Of a stretch of DNA of 40,626 nt, positions 31,749-39,788 are shown in pieces. The first letter of the stretch is position 1. Each line of letters starts with the position of its first letter. The notes beneath the pieces are model-generated. The model saw only the letters and a list, made by a program, of their open reading frames with translations. It had not been told where the DNA came from and made no database searches. A program made the translations under genes and the position numbers. Origin of the DNA: Gemmiger sp. (lineage in GTDB: Bacteria > Bacillota > Clostridia > Oscillospirales > Ruminococcaceae); the NCBI GenBank assembly GCA_028710135.1, contig JAQUSS010000010.1, positions 1 to 40,626 on the forward strand. Direction: 5' to 3'.

Positions 31749-31848
31749 GTAGCCTGCTTCTGCCCGCAATCTACTCAAAACATCTGTCCCCGCTCCATCC
31801 ACAACGCAGTGGGGCGGGGGCATATTTTAAGAAAGGGGGAGGACATCC

Positions 31849-32784
31849 TTGGGTAACGGTAAAAGCACCCTGATGGCTGGTCAAAAGCCCACCGTTTTCA
31901 ACAACGCGATCGTCCGCCAGCAAACAATTTCTGCCTACCTGTTTTTGCTGCCCGCCATGGTATTTTTCGTAGGCTTTGTGGTAATACCCATGGTCATGTG
32001 CCTGGCCACCAGCTTTTTCAACTACAGCATGGGCAAGCCCTTTGAATTTATCGGGCTCAACAACTACCTCGAAATGTTCAAAGACCAGGTATTTCTAAAA
32101 TCCCTTCGCAACACCTTTGTGCTGGTGGCGGTGGCAGTGCCCACCGTAACGGCTTTCTCGCTTTGGGTAAGCTGTGCCATCTACCAGATGCACGCCATCA
32201 AGCGCTCCTTCTTCCGCTGCGTGTTCTACCTGCCGGTGGTTACCGGCACCGTGGCGGTGGCCGTTGTGTGGAAGTGGATGTTCAACAAATACACGGGCTT
32301 GCTCAACTACATCCTCAATGCCACCGGCATTTTGAACGAGAATGTCAGCTGGCTGGGCGATGCCAAAACTGCCCTGTGGTGCATTATCCTCATCCTGTTC
32401 ACCACCTCCATCGGGCAGCCCATCGTGCTGTACGTGGCGGCGCTTGGCAACGTGGACCCCTCCCTGATTGATGCCGGCCAGGTGGATGGTGCCACCCCGT
32501 TCCAGGTTTTCTGGCACATCAAGTGGCCCCAAATTATGCCCACCACCCTGTACATTTTGGTTATCACCACCATCAACAGCTTCCAGTGCTACGCGCTGAT
32601 TCAGCTGTTGACCTCCGGCGGGCCGGATAACAGCACCAGCACCATCATGTACTACATCTACTACGAGGCCTTTAAGCTCTACCGTTACGGCTACGGCAAC
32701 GCCATGGGCGTAATTTTGGCCATCATCATTGCTCTGCTCTCCGCCTTGCAGTTTAAGGTTACGGGCAGCGGCGCAACCGACTAG
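31849..32784 (+). CDS. ABC sugar permease, MalF/UgpA type
   Basis: Integral membrane permease of 311 residues with about six membrane helices, first at 29-50. The EAA loop that contacts the ATPase reads DAGQVDGATPFQVFWHIKWPQ in the late middle. Start: the TTG at 31849 has an excellent GGGGGAGG six bases upstream. The next ATG (31873) has none, so a TTG start is the better choice. It follows the binding protein by 100 bases and precedes the second permease by 14. Confidence 0.9.
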   Translation: MGNGKSTLMAGQKPTVFNNAIVRQQTISAYLFLLPAMVFFVGFVVIPMVMCLATSFFNYSMGKPFEFIGLNNYLEMFKDQVFLKSLRNTFVLVAVAVPTVTAFSLWVSCAIYQMHAIKRSFFRCVFYLPVVTGTVAVAVVWKWMFNKYTGLLNYILNATGILNENVSWLGDAKTALWCIILILFTTSIGQPIVLYVAALGNVDPSLIDAGQVDGATPFQVFWHIKWPQIMPTTLYILVITTINSFQCYALIQLLTSGGPDNSTSTIMYYIYYEAFKLYRYGYGNAMGVILAIIIALLSALQFKVTGSGATD

Positions 32785-32798
32785 AAAGGGGTATTACC

Positions 32799-33632
32799 AT
32801 GGAAACGAAAAAAAGCCTGATTACCCCCGGTACGGTCTTGACCAATATCGTTTTGGCCCTGCTGTCGGTATTTTTCATCTTCCCACTTTACTGGATCATC
32901 ACCGGTTCCTTCAAAGACCCCATTGCGGTAAACGCCAGCCCACCGGTATGGTTCCCCACCGAACCTACTTTGGATAACTATGTGCGCTTGCTCAGCAACC
33001 CGGCCATGAAATGGCTGTGGAACAGCGTGCTACTCTCGGTGGTGGCAATGGCCCTCACCTGCCTTACCGCTGCCATGGCCGGCTATGTGCTGGCAAAAAA
33101 GCGGTTCGTAGGCCAAAAGGTTATTTTCTCCATCATGATTTGCGCCATGGCCCTGCCCAAGCAGGTTATCCTGGTGCCGCTATTGAAAGAGATGTCGGCC
33201 CTGGGCCTGCACGATACCCTGTGGGGCGTAATTTTGCCCACCGTGGGCTGGCCGTTTGGCATCTTTTTGATGAAGCAGTTCAGCGAAACCATCCCCACCG
33301 AAATGCTGGAGGCCGCCCGCATCGATGGTGCCGGCGAAACCCGCACCTTTGTGGATATCGTTCTGCCGATGGTCAAGCCCGGGTTGGGCGCGCTGGCAAT
33401 CTTCACCTTCATCAATAGCTGGAACGATTATTTCCTACAGCTGATCATGCTAAACTCCAGCCGCAACCTTACCATCTCGCTTGGTATCGCCAAGCTGCAA
33501 GCCGAAATGTCCAACGACTTTGGCTTGATTATGGCGGGTGCTGCCCTGGCGGCCATCCCCATCATCACGGTGTTCTTAATGTTCCAAAAATACTTTACAC
33601 AGGGCATTGCCATGGGCGCTGTAAAGGGCTAA
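32799..33632 (+). CDS. ABC sugar permease, MalG/UgpE type
   Basis: Second permease, 277 residues, six membrane helices. The EAA motif is EAARIDGAGETRTFVDIVLPMVKPG. AAAGGGG lies eight bases before ATG. No ABC ATPase gene follows; in Firmicutes such CUT1 importers usually share a general ATPase (MsmK type) encoded elsewhere. With the binding protein this is a complete importer apart from that subunit. Confidence 0.92.
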   Translation: METKKSLITPGTVLTNIVLALLSVFFIFPLYWIITGSFKDPIAVNASPPVWFPTEPTLDNYVRLLSNPAMKWLWNSVLLSVVAMALTCLTAAMAGYVLAKKRFVGQKVIFSIMICAMALPKQVILVPLLKEMSALGLHDTLWGVILPTVGWPFGIFLMKQFSETIPTEMLEAARIDGAGETRTFVDIVLPMVKPGLGALAIFTFINSWNDYFLQLIMLNSSRNLTISLGIAKLQAEMSNDFGLIMAGAALAAIPIITVFLMFQKYFTQGIAMGAVKG

Positions 33633-33660
33633 CCCCCTGCCCCGCCCCGGCACCACCCTA

Positions 33661-33717
33661 AAAACCCCGCAGCCCCCGCCTTAGGTTTGTGCCTAAGGCG
33701 GGGGCTGCGGGGTTTTT
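33661..33717. terminator. Very strong terminator of the ABC operon
   Basis: A 25-bp perfect stem (33661-33685 with 33692-33716), loop TTTGTG, ending in five T residues. It also bounds the convergent glycosyltransferase-like gene. Confidence 0.92.
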
Positions 33718-33762
33718 GCTATTTTGTTGGTATTTTATTATTTTGTTGCTGTTCACTTGTAT

Positions 33763-34719
33763 TTACCGCCACGCCAGCAGCCGCACCCACAGGCTACGCA
33801 GCAGGGGCGGGTGGGCGGCGGGCAGGCAGCAGAGCGCATACACGGTTTGCGGCTTGGGGAACCGCCCTTTTTGGGCATAATAGCGGTACAGCAGCTTTAG
33901 CTGCCGCGCTTTGCCGTTGCCCGGCAGGTGCAAAATGCAAACGGGGTCGTTACAATAGTTGGTGGAAACATAGTAGAACCGTGCCCCCAGCCAGTAGCGG
34001 AAGATGTAGGCGTTGGCCGCCCGCACCGGCTCCCCCGCCTGTTGGCTTTGGTAGGCCGCCGCGCAGGTGATAAACTCGTCCCCCTCGTGCGGGCGCAGGT
34101 TTTGTTGGCACATGGCATCATAAACGGCGCGGCAGCGGGCCATAAAGGCCGCCAGGCGGCGGTGGCTGCCACCAATTAGCTCCCCGCCAAAGTGGGTAAG
34201 CACCGGCGCACCGCCGTACAGCGCGGCATAGTTGCTTGCAATGGCGGCCGTCATGGGCTGGGATGCCGCGTGGGGCACTTGGTACAGCAGCACGGCCTCC
34301 TCGGCCTCCCGCCAAAGGTCGGTATAGGGGTACTGGGTGTAGGTATCCACATCCAGCAGCAGGTAGCGGGGGTGGGGGTGGTTTTCCAGCACCCAACCCA
34401 GCGCGCAAAGCTTGTAGAACGCCAGCGACCATTCCAGCGCGGCATCCACCCGGAAGGTGGCAAAGGGGCACTGCCACACCGCTACCCCGGCGGCCTCCAG
34501 CTGGGCTGCATAGGGGGGCGGCACCGGCTGGTTGGTTACCAGGGCCACCACATCGCCGGGGTTGTGCTGCTTGGCGCTGCACAGGGCCACCACCAGGCAG
34601 CGGTAGTAGGTGGCTGCCCCCAGGGCTGCGCCATCCCCCTCGCGGTAGCCCGCAAGGGTGGCAAAGGCGCTAAAAATCAGGTTGGGCGCGCCTTGTGTCG
34701 TTTGTTGTTGATGTTCCAT
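33763..34719 (-). CDS. Possible GT-A glycosyltransferase
   Basis: A 318-residue soluble protein that I do not place in a named family. It has a Rossmann-like start (NLIFSAFATL, VVALVTNQPVPPP) and a DVDTY segment in YLLLDVDTYTQYPY with hydrophobic residues before it, as in the DxD metal motif of GT-A sugar-nucleotide transferases. Downstream HFGGELIGGSH and HEGDEFI would fit substrate loops. No signal peptide or membrane segment is seen. AAGGAG lies six bases before ATG. It follows the EamA transporter by 16 bases and is probably co-transcribed. It could modify a cell-surface or intracellular glycan; the acceptor is unknown. Confidence 0.5.
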   Translation of the reverse strand: MEHQQQTTQGAPNLIFSAFATLAGYREGDGAALGAATYYRCLVVALCSAKQHNPGDVVALVTNQPVPPPYAAQLEAAGVAVWQCPFATFRVDAALEWSLAFYKLCALGWVLENHPHPRYLLLDVDTYTQYPYTDLWREAEEAVLLYQVPHAASQPMTAAIASNYAALYGGAPVLTHFGGELIGGSHRRLAAFMARCRAVYDAMCQQNLRPHEGDEFITCAAAYQSQQAGEPVRAANAYIFRYWLGARFYYVSTNYCNDPVCILHLPGNGKARQLKLLYRYYAQKGRFPKPQTVYALCCLPAAHPPLLRSLWVRLLAWR

Positions 34720-34735
34720 AGATACTCCTTGCGGG

Positions 34736-35623
34736 TCAGCCCGGTATCAGCAGCCCCAATGTCCCCGCCACCAGCAGGGCCAGGCCCAGCATCGCCTTTT
34801 TGGATAGCTTTTCGCCAAAGGCCAGGTAGGAGAAGCCCACCGTGATCACGATGGATAGCTTATCAATGGGTGCCGCCACCGAGGCATCAATCAGTTGTAG
34901 CGCCCGGTTCTGGCAGAGCCAGCTTCCGCCGGTGGCCAGGCCCGAAAGCGCCAAAAACAGCCAGCCGCGGCCCGTTATTTTGCGGATGCCGCCACACTTG
35001 CCGGTGGCAAGCACCATCCCCCAGGCCATCACCAGCACCACCACGGTGCGTATGGCGGTGCCCAGGGCCGAATCCACCCCGGTAATGCCAATTTTGGTTA
35101 AAATGGAGGTTAAGCTGGCAAACACCGCGCTGCCCAGGGCATAAAAAAACCAGGAAGCGCTTTGGGGGGCGGGCTTTGCCGGGTCCTCCGCCTTTTTGGT
35201 CAGCATCAGCCCGGTGCCCAGGGCAATCAGCAGCACACAGCCGATTTTTATCGGGGTAAGTGCCTCGCCCAAAATGGCCGCCGCCAGCAGGATGGTTAAA
35301 ATGGTGCTGGTTTTATCCACCGGGGTCACCTTGTTTACGCTGCCCAGCTGCAATGCCCGGAAATAGCAGAGCCAGCTTGCGCCGGTGGCTAGGCCCGAAA
35401 GCACCAAAAACAGCCAGCTTTTGGGGGTGATGCCCCCCAGCGAGGCCCCCTTGCCGGTAAGGGCCACCATGCCCCAGGCGCACAATAGCACCACAATGGT
35501 GCGCAGCGCCGTTGCCAGGTTGGAATCCATATTCCGGTAGCCCAGCTTTGCAAAAATTGCCACGACCCCCGCAAAGGCCGCCCCGGCAAAGGCAAGCAAA
35601 ATACCCATTGGCGCTGCCGCCAT
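34736..35623 (-). CDS. EamA/DMT-family transporter
   Basis: A membrane permease of 295 residues with ten predicted helices in two EamA halves of about 140 residues (first at 8-140, second at 157-292). The halves are unusually alike: ALRTIVVLLCAWGMVALTGK against AIRTVVVLVMAWGMVLATGK, and WLFLVLSGLATGASWLCYFR against WLFLALSGLATGGSWLCQNR, with the PVDK and PIDK loops. Family members export amino acids, nucleotides or drugs; the substrate is not predictable. AAGGGAAG lies about nine bases before ATG 35623, with promoter TGGACA-17-TATAAT upstream. Confidence 0.87.
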   Translation of the reverse strand: MAAAPMGILLAFAGAAFAGVVAIFAKLGYRNMDSNLATALRTIVVLLCAWGMVALTGKGASLGGITPKSWLFLVLSGLATGASWLCYFRALQLGSVNKVTPVDKTSTILTILLAAAILGEALTPIKIGCVLLIALGTGLMLTKKAEDPAKPAPQSASWFFYALGSAVFASLTSILTKIGITGVDSALGTAIRTVVVLVMAWGMVLATGKCGGIRKITGRGWLFLALSGLATGGSWLCQNRALQLIDASVAAPIDKLSIVITVGFSYLAFGEKLSKKAMLGLALLVAGTLGLLIPG

Positions 35624-35674
35624 TTTTCATTCTTCCCTTCCGCACATTTCCACTTTGTTACACCGCTTTTGCCC

Positions 35675-35703
35675 ATTATAGCGCCAAAGGGCGGTTTTGT
35701 CCA
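35675..35703 (-). promoter_or_regulatory. Predicted promoter of the EamA operon
   Basis: On the minus strand TGGACA (35698-35703), a 17-base spacer and a perfect TATAAT (35675-35680). Confidence 0.65.
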
Positions 35704-35719
35704 CGCCGGTGGGCAAAAA

Positions 35720-35765
35720 AACGCCGCCCTCCTCTTATACAATAAGGTAGGCGGCGCGTTTTGCA
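35720..35765 (-). terminator. Probable terminator of bioY
   Basis: On the minus strand a CGCCGCC/GGCGGCG stem with a long AT-containing loop is followed by TTTTTTT, about 70 bases after the bioY stop. Confidence 0.55.
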
Positions 35766-35829
35766 CAGGCTCATACAGGGCCATGCAGGTTCAGATAAAT
35801 TTGCAGGGGGTGGGGTACCACGCAGGCGG

Positions 35830-36378
35830 TTACGCCTTCAGCAGCCCGGCCTTTTGCAGGCGGTCCCGCAAAACGGCCCCCACCAGGGTGGCAACGGCAA
35901 TTTTGGCGGCATCCCCCAGCAGGAAGGGGAACACGCAGGCGGTAAGGGCGTACCAGATATCACACTGCATCACCACCACAAACCAAACGGTGCCGCACAG
36001 GTAGCAAACGGCGGTGCCCAGCACCATGCCCAGCACGGCAGCCGCCGGGCGGTTGCCGCCCTTTTCAATCACCAGCCCGGCAAACAGGGCCATAAACAAA
36101 AAGCCAATCAAATACCCGCCGGTGGGGCCAACCAGCTTTTCCAGCCCGCCCACATACCCGGCAAACACCGGCAGCCCCACGCTGCCCAGCACCAGGTAAA
36201 TCAGCACGCTGAGGGCCGAAAGCCGCGCCCCCAACAGATAAGCGGCCAGGTAAATGGCCAGCGTGCCAAGCGAGATGGGCACCGGCCCCACGGGCAGGGA
36301 TAAGGGGGCAAGCACACAAAGCACGGCCGCCATCAGGGCTGTGGCCGTAAGCTGGTGAGTCGTAAATTTCTGTTTCAT
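35830..36378 (-). CDS. bioY: Biotin ECF transporter substrate component BioY
   Basis: A membrane biotin-capture protein of 182 residues with about six helices. The BioY signature is clear: LPVGPVPISLGTLAIYLAAYLLG early, GLPVFAGYVGGLEKLVGPTGGYLIGFL in the middle and FLLGDAAKIAVATLVG late. Works with the ECF energising module (encoded elsewhere). ATG 36378 has GGAGG nine bases upstream; the open frame extends further up but over the promoter. Its promoter is overlapped by a BirA operator, so biotin should repress it. Confidence 0.94.
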   Translation of the reverse strand: MKQKFTTHQLTATALMAAVLCVLAPLSLPVGPVPISLGTLAIYLAAYLLGARLSALSVLIYLVLGSVGLPVFAGYVGGLEKLVGPTGGYLIGFLFMALFAGLVIEKGGNRPAAAVLGMVLGTAVCYLCGTVWFVVVMQCDIWYALTACVFPFLLGDAAKIAVATLVGAVLRDRLQKAGLLKA

Positions 36379-36427
36379 CGGTAAAACCTCCGCCATTTCA
36401 AGCATTTCAACGCCATCGTACACTACG

Positions 36428-36480
36428 ATTATAGGCGGGCGGCGGGGCATTGTCAACCATTTTATTTTTTAGGTTTACAA
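36428..36480 (-). promoter_or_regulatory. bioY promoter with BirA operator
   Basis: On the minus strand a perfect TTGACA (36451-36456), 17 bases, then a perfect TATAAT (36428-36433). The -35 box lies within a BirA box: TTGTCAAC (36450-36457), 15 bases, GTTTACAA (36473-36480), the known Firmicutes half-site spacing. The upper half overlaps the stop codon of the IclR gene. Confidence 0.9.
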
Positions 36481-37269
36481 TTCTTTCAAGCCCAAATCCC
36501 GCAAAATATCCCCCCTCGTTTCCATGGCAAGGGCGGCTATCCGGCGTATCCGCTCGGGGTTCATGTAGGGGGCCAGCCCGCTGATGGAAAATGCACTGTC
36601 GGCCCGCCCCCCCGGCCCCGGTATTGAAACCGCAACGCACCGTATCCCCAGCTCGTTCTCCTCATCGTCCACCGCGTAACCGCCGCCCCGCACCTCGCCC
36701 AGTTGGGCAAGCAGGCCCTCGTAATCCGTCACGGTATGTTCGGTCAGCTTTTGGGGGTGGCTTTTGCGCCAAATTTCCTCCACCTCGGCGTTGGGCAGGG
36801 TTGCCATAATGGCCTTGCCCACCCCCGTGCAGTACAAAGGGCTGCGCAGCCCCACCCGGCTGGACATCCGCATCGGCCCGCTCTCGGTTTTATAAATGTA
36901 AACAATATCCTGCGCATCCCGTATCACCAAATGCACGGCATCGCCGGTGCGCTGGGCCAGCCGCTCCAAATGCACCTTGGCCACCCCCATAATATCCATG
37001 CTGTTTACAATGCCGGAGGATATCTCAAACATTTTTAAGGTAAGGCGGTACTGCCCGCTGGTAGAATCCTGCCGGGCATAGCCAAGGGTAATCAGGCTGG
37101 CAAGCAGGCGGTGGGCGGTGCTTTTGGCAAGGCCGGCCTCGGCGGCAAGCTGCTGTAAGCCCACCCCCGCCGGGTGGGCGGCCAACACCTCAATAATTTC
37201 AAAAATGCGGGCAATGCTTTGTACCCCTGCGGCGGTGGTATTTTCCAAGGGTTCTGGGTGTTTTGGCAT
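36475..37269 (-). CDS. IclR-family transcriptional regulator
   Basis: A 264-residue repressor or activator. N-terminal winged helix: GVQSIARIFEIIEVLAAHP, GLQQLAAEAGLAKSTAHRLLASL (recognition helix) and GYARQDSTSGQYRL. The C-terminal effector domain has VHLVIRDAQDIVYIYK, RSPLYCTGVGKAIMA and a helix ending with the ligand loop CVAVSIPGPGG. Divergent from the KDPG aldolase and KDG kinase genes, it most likely senses a ketodeoxygluconate-type sugar acid, like KdgR. GAAGGAG lies nine bases before ATG 37269. TTCC/GGAA palindromes overlap its own start region and the divergent operon promoter. Confidence 0.9.
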   Translation of the reverse strand: MPKHPEPLENTTAAGVQSIARIFEIIEVLAAHPAGVGLQQLAAEAGLAKSTAHRLLASLITLGYARQDSTSGQYRLTLKMFEISSGIVNSMDIMGVAKVHLERLAQRTGDAVHLVIRDAQDIVYIYKTESGPMRMSSRVGLRSPLYCTGVGKAIMATLPNAEVEEIWRKSHPQKLTEHTVTDYEGLLAQLGEVRGGGYAVDDEENELGIRCVAVSIPGPGGRADSAFSISGLAPYMNPERIRRIAALAMETRGDILRDLGLKEL

Positions 37270-37351
37270 GGCGGCGGCTCCTTCCCGGCTATTTTTTCAA
37301 AAATTAACAGTTTGTTCATAATTCGTGTTTTTCCGCGGGCGGCCCGCCAAA

Positions 37352-37397
37352 TTCCACATTATGGAACCAGTATACCAACAAAATCCGCTTTTCGCAA
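37352..37397 (-). promoter_or_regulatory. IclR gene promoter with overlapping operator
   Basis: On the minus strand TTGCGA (37392-37397), 17 bases, TATACT (37369-37374). Just downstream at 37352-37366 is TTCCA-CATTA-TGGAA, a 15-base palindrome at the expected transcription start, consistent with autorepression. Confidence 0.65.
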
Positions 37398-37472
37398 GGG
37401 GCCATCCCGCTTGGTGGAACAGTAGCCCCCGGTGCCAAGCCAGGCCGGTTTTTTTTGTAAATTTTGCCCTGA

Positions 37473-37529
37473 TTGACGCGGTGGCGGCGACACATTATAA
37501 TAAAATTACGGAATGTGGAACGTGGTTCC
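37473..37529 (+). promoter_or_regulatory. Promoter of the KDPG aldolase operon with operator
   Basis: TTGACG (37473-37478), 17 bases, perfect TATAAT (37496-37501). GGAAC-GTG-GTTCC lies at 37517-37529, just after the expected start near 37508, a position suited to repression by the divergent IclR protein. Confidence 0.72.
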
Positions 37530-37604
37530 GCAAGATGGAATGGTAAACCGAAGGGGCGCGCCGGGTGTGTTGCCTGCGCCGCCAACAAAAAAGGAGAATG
37601 TGGT

Positions 37605-38567
37605 ATGAGTTCCGTTTATGACAGAATTTACGGTATTGGTATTGTACCGGTCATCGCTTTCAACAGCGTGGACGAGGCGGTGCCCCTGTGCAAGGCGCTG
37701 GTTGCGGGCGGGCTGCCCGCCGCCGAGGTTACCTTCCGCACGGCCTGTGCCGAAGATTGCATCCGCACCATCAAAAAAGAAGTGCCCGAAATGCTGCTGG
37801 GTGCCGGCACCGTGCTGACCAAAGACCAAGTTGACCGTGCATTGGATGCAGGGGTCGAGTTTATTGTAAGCCCCGGCTTCAACCCCGAAATCACCAAATA
37901 TGCCCTCTCCAAGGGTGCCTGCATGATGCCCGGCACCGCCACCCCCGGCGAGATGGAGCAGGCCATGAGCCTGGGCCTAGATGTCGTAAAATTTTTCCCG
38001 GCCGAGCAAAACGGCGGCGTTGCCAAGCTGAAAGCCGTGGCAGGCCCCTACACCCGGCTGCGCTGGATGCCCACCGGCGGCGTGAACGAGAAAAACATCA
38101 ACGATTACCTGAGCTTTGATAAAATTATTGCCTGCGGCGGCACCTGGATGTGCAAAAGCGATATGATTAAGGCGGGCCAGTGGGATGCCATCACCGCCGC
38201 CACCAAGGGCGCTGTCACCACCATGCTGGGCTTCCAGCTTGGCCACGTTGGCATCAACTGCGAGAATGCCGATGAAGCCCTGAAAACCGCCAACCTGATT
38301 GGCAACCTGTTCACCATGCCGGTGGCCCAGGGCAACAGCTCGAACTTTGTGGGCGCCAAAGAGTTTGAGATTATGAAGCAGCCGGGCCGCGGCAAGTACG
38401 GCCACCTGGCCATCCGCACCAACTCCCTGGGCCGCGCCATTGCCCACCTGGAGCTACAGGGCGTTCGGTTTGACCATTCCTCCCTGGTTGAAAAGAACGG
38501 CAAGAAAATTGCCATCTACCTGGCGGACGAAGTTGCCGGGTTTGCCATCCACCTGGTTCAAAAATAA
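37605..38567 (+). CDS. KDPG/KHG aldolase fused to a VOC-like domain
   Basis: A 320-residue protein. Residues 1-210 are a class I KDPG aldolase: GIVPVIAF, Glu41 and Arg45 in AAEVTFRT, GAGTVLT, FIVSPGFNP and the Schiff-base Lys129 in DVVKFFPAE, then WMPTGGV. It cleaves 2-keto-3-deoxy-6-phosphogluconate to pyruvate and glyceraldehyde-3-phosphate. From about 214 an extra domain begins (LGFQLGHVGINCENADEALKT) that has the beta-alpha-beta pattern of VOC/glyoxalase proteins with no evident full metal site. Its role is unknown. ATG 37605 has AAGGAG eight bases upstream. The KDG kinase gene follows at 51 bases. Confidence 0.88.
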   Translation: MSSVYDRIYGIGIVPVIAFNSVDEAVPLCKALVAGGLPAAEVTFRTACAEDCIRTIKKEVPEMLLGAGTVLTKDQVDRALDAGVEFIVSPGFNPEITKYALSKGACMMPGTATPGEMEQAMSLGLDVVKFFPAEQNGGVAKLKAVAGPYTRLRWMPTGGVNEKNINDYLSFDKIIACGGTWMCKSDMIKAGQWDAITAATKGAVTTMLGFQLGHVGINCENADEALKTANLIGNLFTMPVAQGNSSNFVGAKEFEIMKQPGRGKYGHLAIRTNSLGRAIAHLELQGVRFDHSSLVEKNGKKIAIYLADEVAGFAIHLVQK

Positions 38568-38618
38568 TGCCAAGCCCACGCTTGGCCATACACTACAAAT
38601 AAAAAGGAGTTTCCCTCT

Positions 38619-39644
38619 ATGAAAGTTGTTACTTTTGGTGAATTGATGATGCGGTTGCAGCCCTACAACTACCTGCGTTTTTCGCAGGCCGATAGCCTGG
38701 AGTTCACCTTCGGCGGCGGCGAGGCCAACGTATCGGTTTCCCTTGCAAACTACGGTGCCGATATTTCCTTTGTAACCAAGCTCCCCAAGCACGCGCTGGG
38801 CCAGTGCGCCATCAACAGCCTGCGCAAATTTGGGGTCGATACCTCCAAAATCACCCGCGGGGGCGACCGTGTTGGTATCTATTTCAACGAGAAAGGCGCT
38901 TCGCAGCGCCCCTCCGTCTGCATTTACGACCGTGCGCATTCCGCCATTGCGGATGCCACCACCGCCGATTTTGACTGGGATGCCATCTTTGAAGGGGTGG
39001 ATTGGTTCCACTTTACCGGCATCACCCCGGCGCTGGGTGCCAACGTGGTGGATATCTGCCGCGAAGCCTGCAAGGCCGCCAAGGCCCACGGCGTAAAAAT
39101 CAGCTGCGACCTAAACTACCGCGGCAAGCTGTGGACCCGTGAGGAAGCCCGCGCCGCCATGACCGACCTTTGCCAGTATATTGACGTTTGCATCTCCAAC
39201 GAGGAGGACGCCAAGGACGTATTTGGCATTGAGGCCGAGAATACCGATATCGATGCCGGCAGTCTGAACCGCGAGGGCTACAAGAGCGTTGCCAAGCAGT
39301 TGGCCGATAAATTTGGCTTTGAGATGGTTGCCATCACCCTGCGTGAATCCCACTCGGCCTTTGATAACGATTGGAGCGCCATGCTCTACAACGTTAAGGC
39401 GGACGAATACTGCTTCAGCAAAAAGTACGCCTTGCACATCATTGACCGCATCGGCGGCGGTGATAGCTTTGGCGGCGGGCTGATTTATGCCCTGCTTTCG
39501 GGCAAAAACACCCAGGATGCCGTTGAATTTGCCGTGGCAGCCTCGGCTCTCAAGCACTCCATCGAGGGCGACTATAACGCCGTCACCGTGGAGGAAGTGG
39601 AGAAGCTGGCAGGCGGCAACGGTTCCGGCCGTGTGCAGCGCTAA
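38619..39644 (+). CDS. 2-keto-3-deoxygluconate kinase (PfkB family)
   Basis: Sugar kinase of 341 residues. PfkB signatures: GGGEANVSVSLANYGAD near residue 31-47 and DRIGGGDSFGGGLIYAL with the catalytic Asp. Start KVVTFGELMMRL is typical. Paired with a KDPG aldolase and an IclR regulator it should phosphorylate KDG to KDPG, the step just before the aldolase, though fructose or other sugar kinases share the fold. AAAAGGAG lies ten bases before ATG. Ends with a strong terminator at 39680. Confidence 0.88.
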   Translation: MKVVTFGELMMRLQPYNYLRFSQADSLEFTFGGGEANVSVSLANYGADISFVTKLPKHALGQCAINSLRKFGVDTSKITRGGDRVGIYFNEKGASQRPSVCIYDRAHSAIADATTADFDWDAIFEGVDWFHFTGITPALGANVVDICREACKAAKAHGVKISCDLNYRGKLWTREEARAAMTDLCQYIDVCISNEEDAKDVFGIEAENTDIDAGSLNREGYKSVAKQLADKFGFEMVAITLRESHSAFDNDWSAMLYNVKADEYCFSKKYALHIIDRIGGGDSFGGGLIYALLSGKNTQDAVEFAVAASALKHSIEGDYNAVTVEEVEKLAGGNGSGRVQR

Positions 39645-39679
39645 ACAATTTTAACTTTCCCGTTTACGGTTTACCTTCC

Positions 39680-39727
39680 AAAAAGAAAAGAGGCAGGCTC
39701 GCTGGAGCCGCGCCTCTTTTCTTTTTT
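39680..39727 (+). terminator. Terminator of the KDPG/KDG operon
   Basis: A 15-bp stem (39680-39694 with 39712-39726) with an inner GGCTC/GAGCC stem in its loop, running into T residues. Confidence 0.88.
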
Positions 39728-39753
39728 TGCTGGCGGTTTGGGGGCGGGTGGCT

Positions 39754-39759
39754 TATAAT
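39754..39759 (+). promoter_or_regulatory. Predicted -10 box of birA
   Basis: A perfect TATAAT 30 bases before ATG 39789. The sequence 17 bases upstream (TGGCGG) is a poor -35 box. Confidence 0.5.
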
Positions 39760-39788
39760 AGAGGTACAAAGGCAAGGGGGGCATAACA

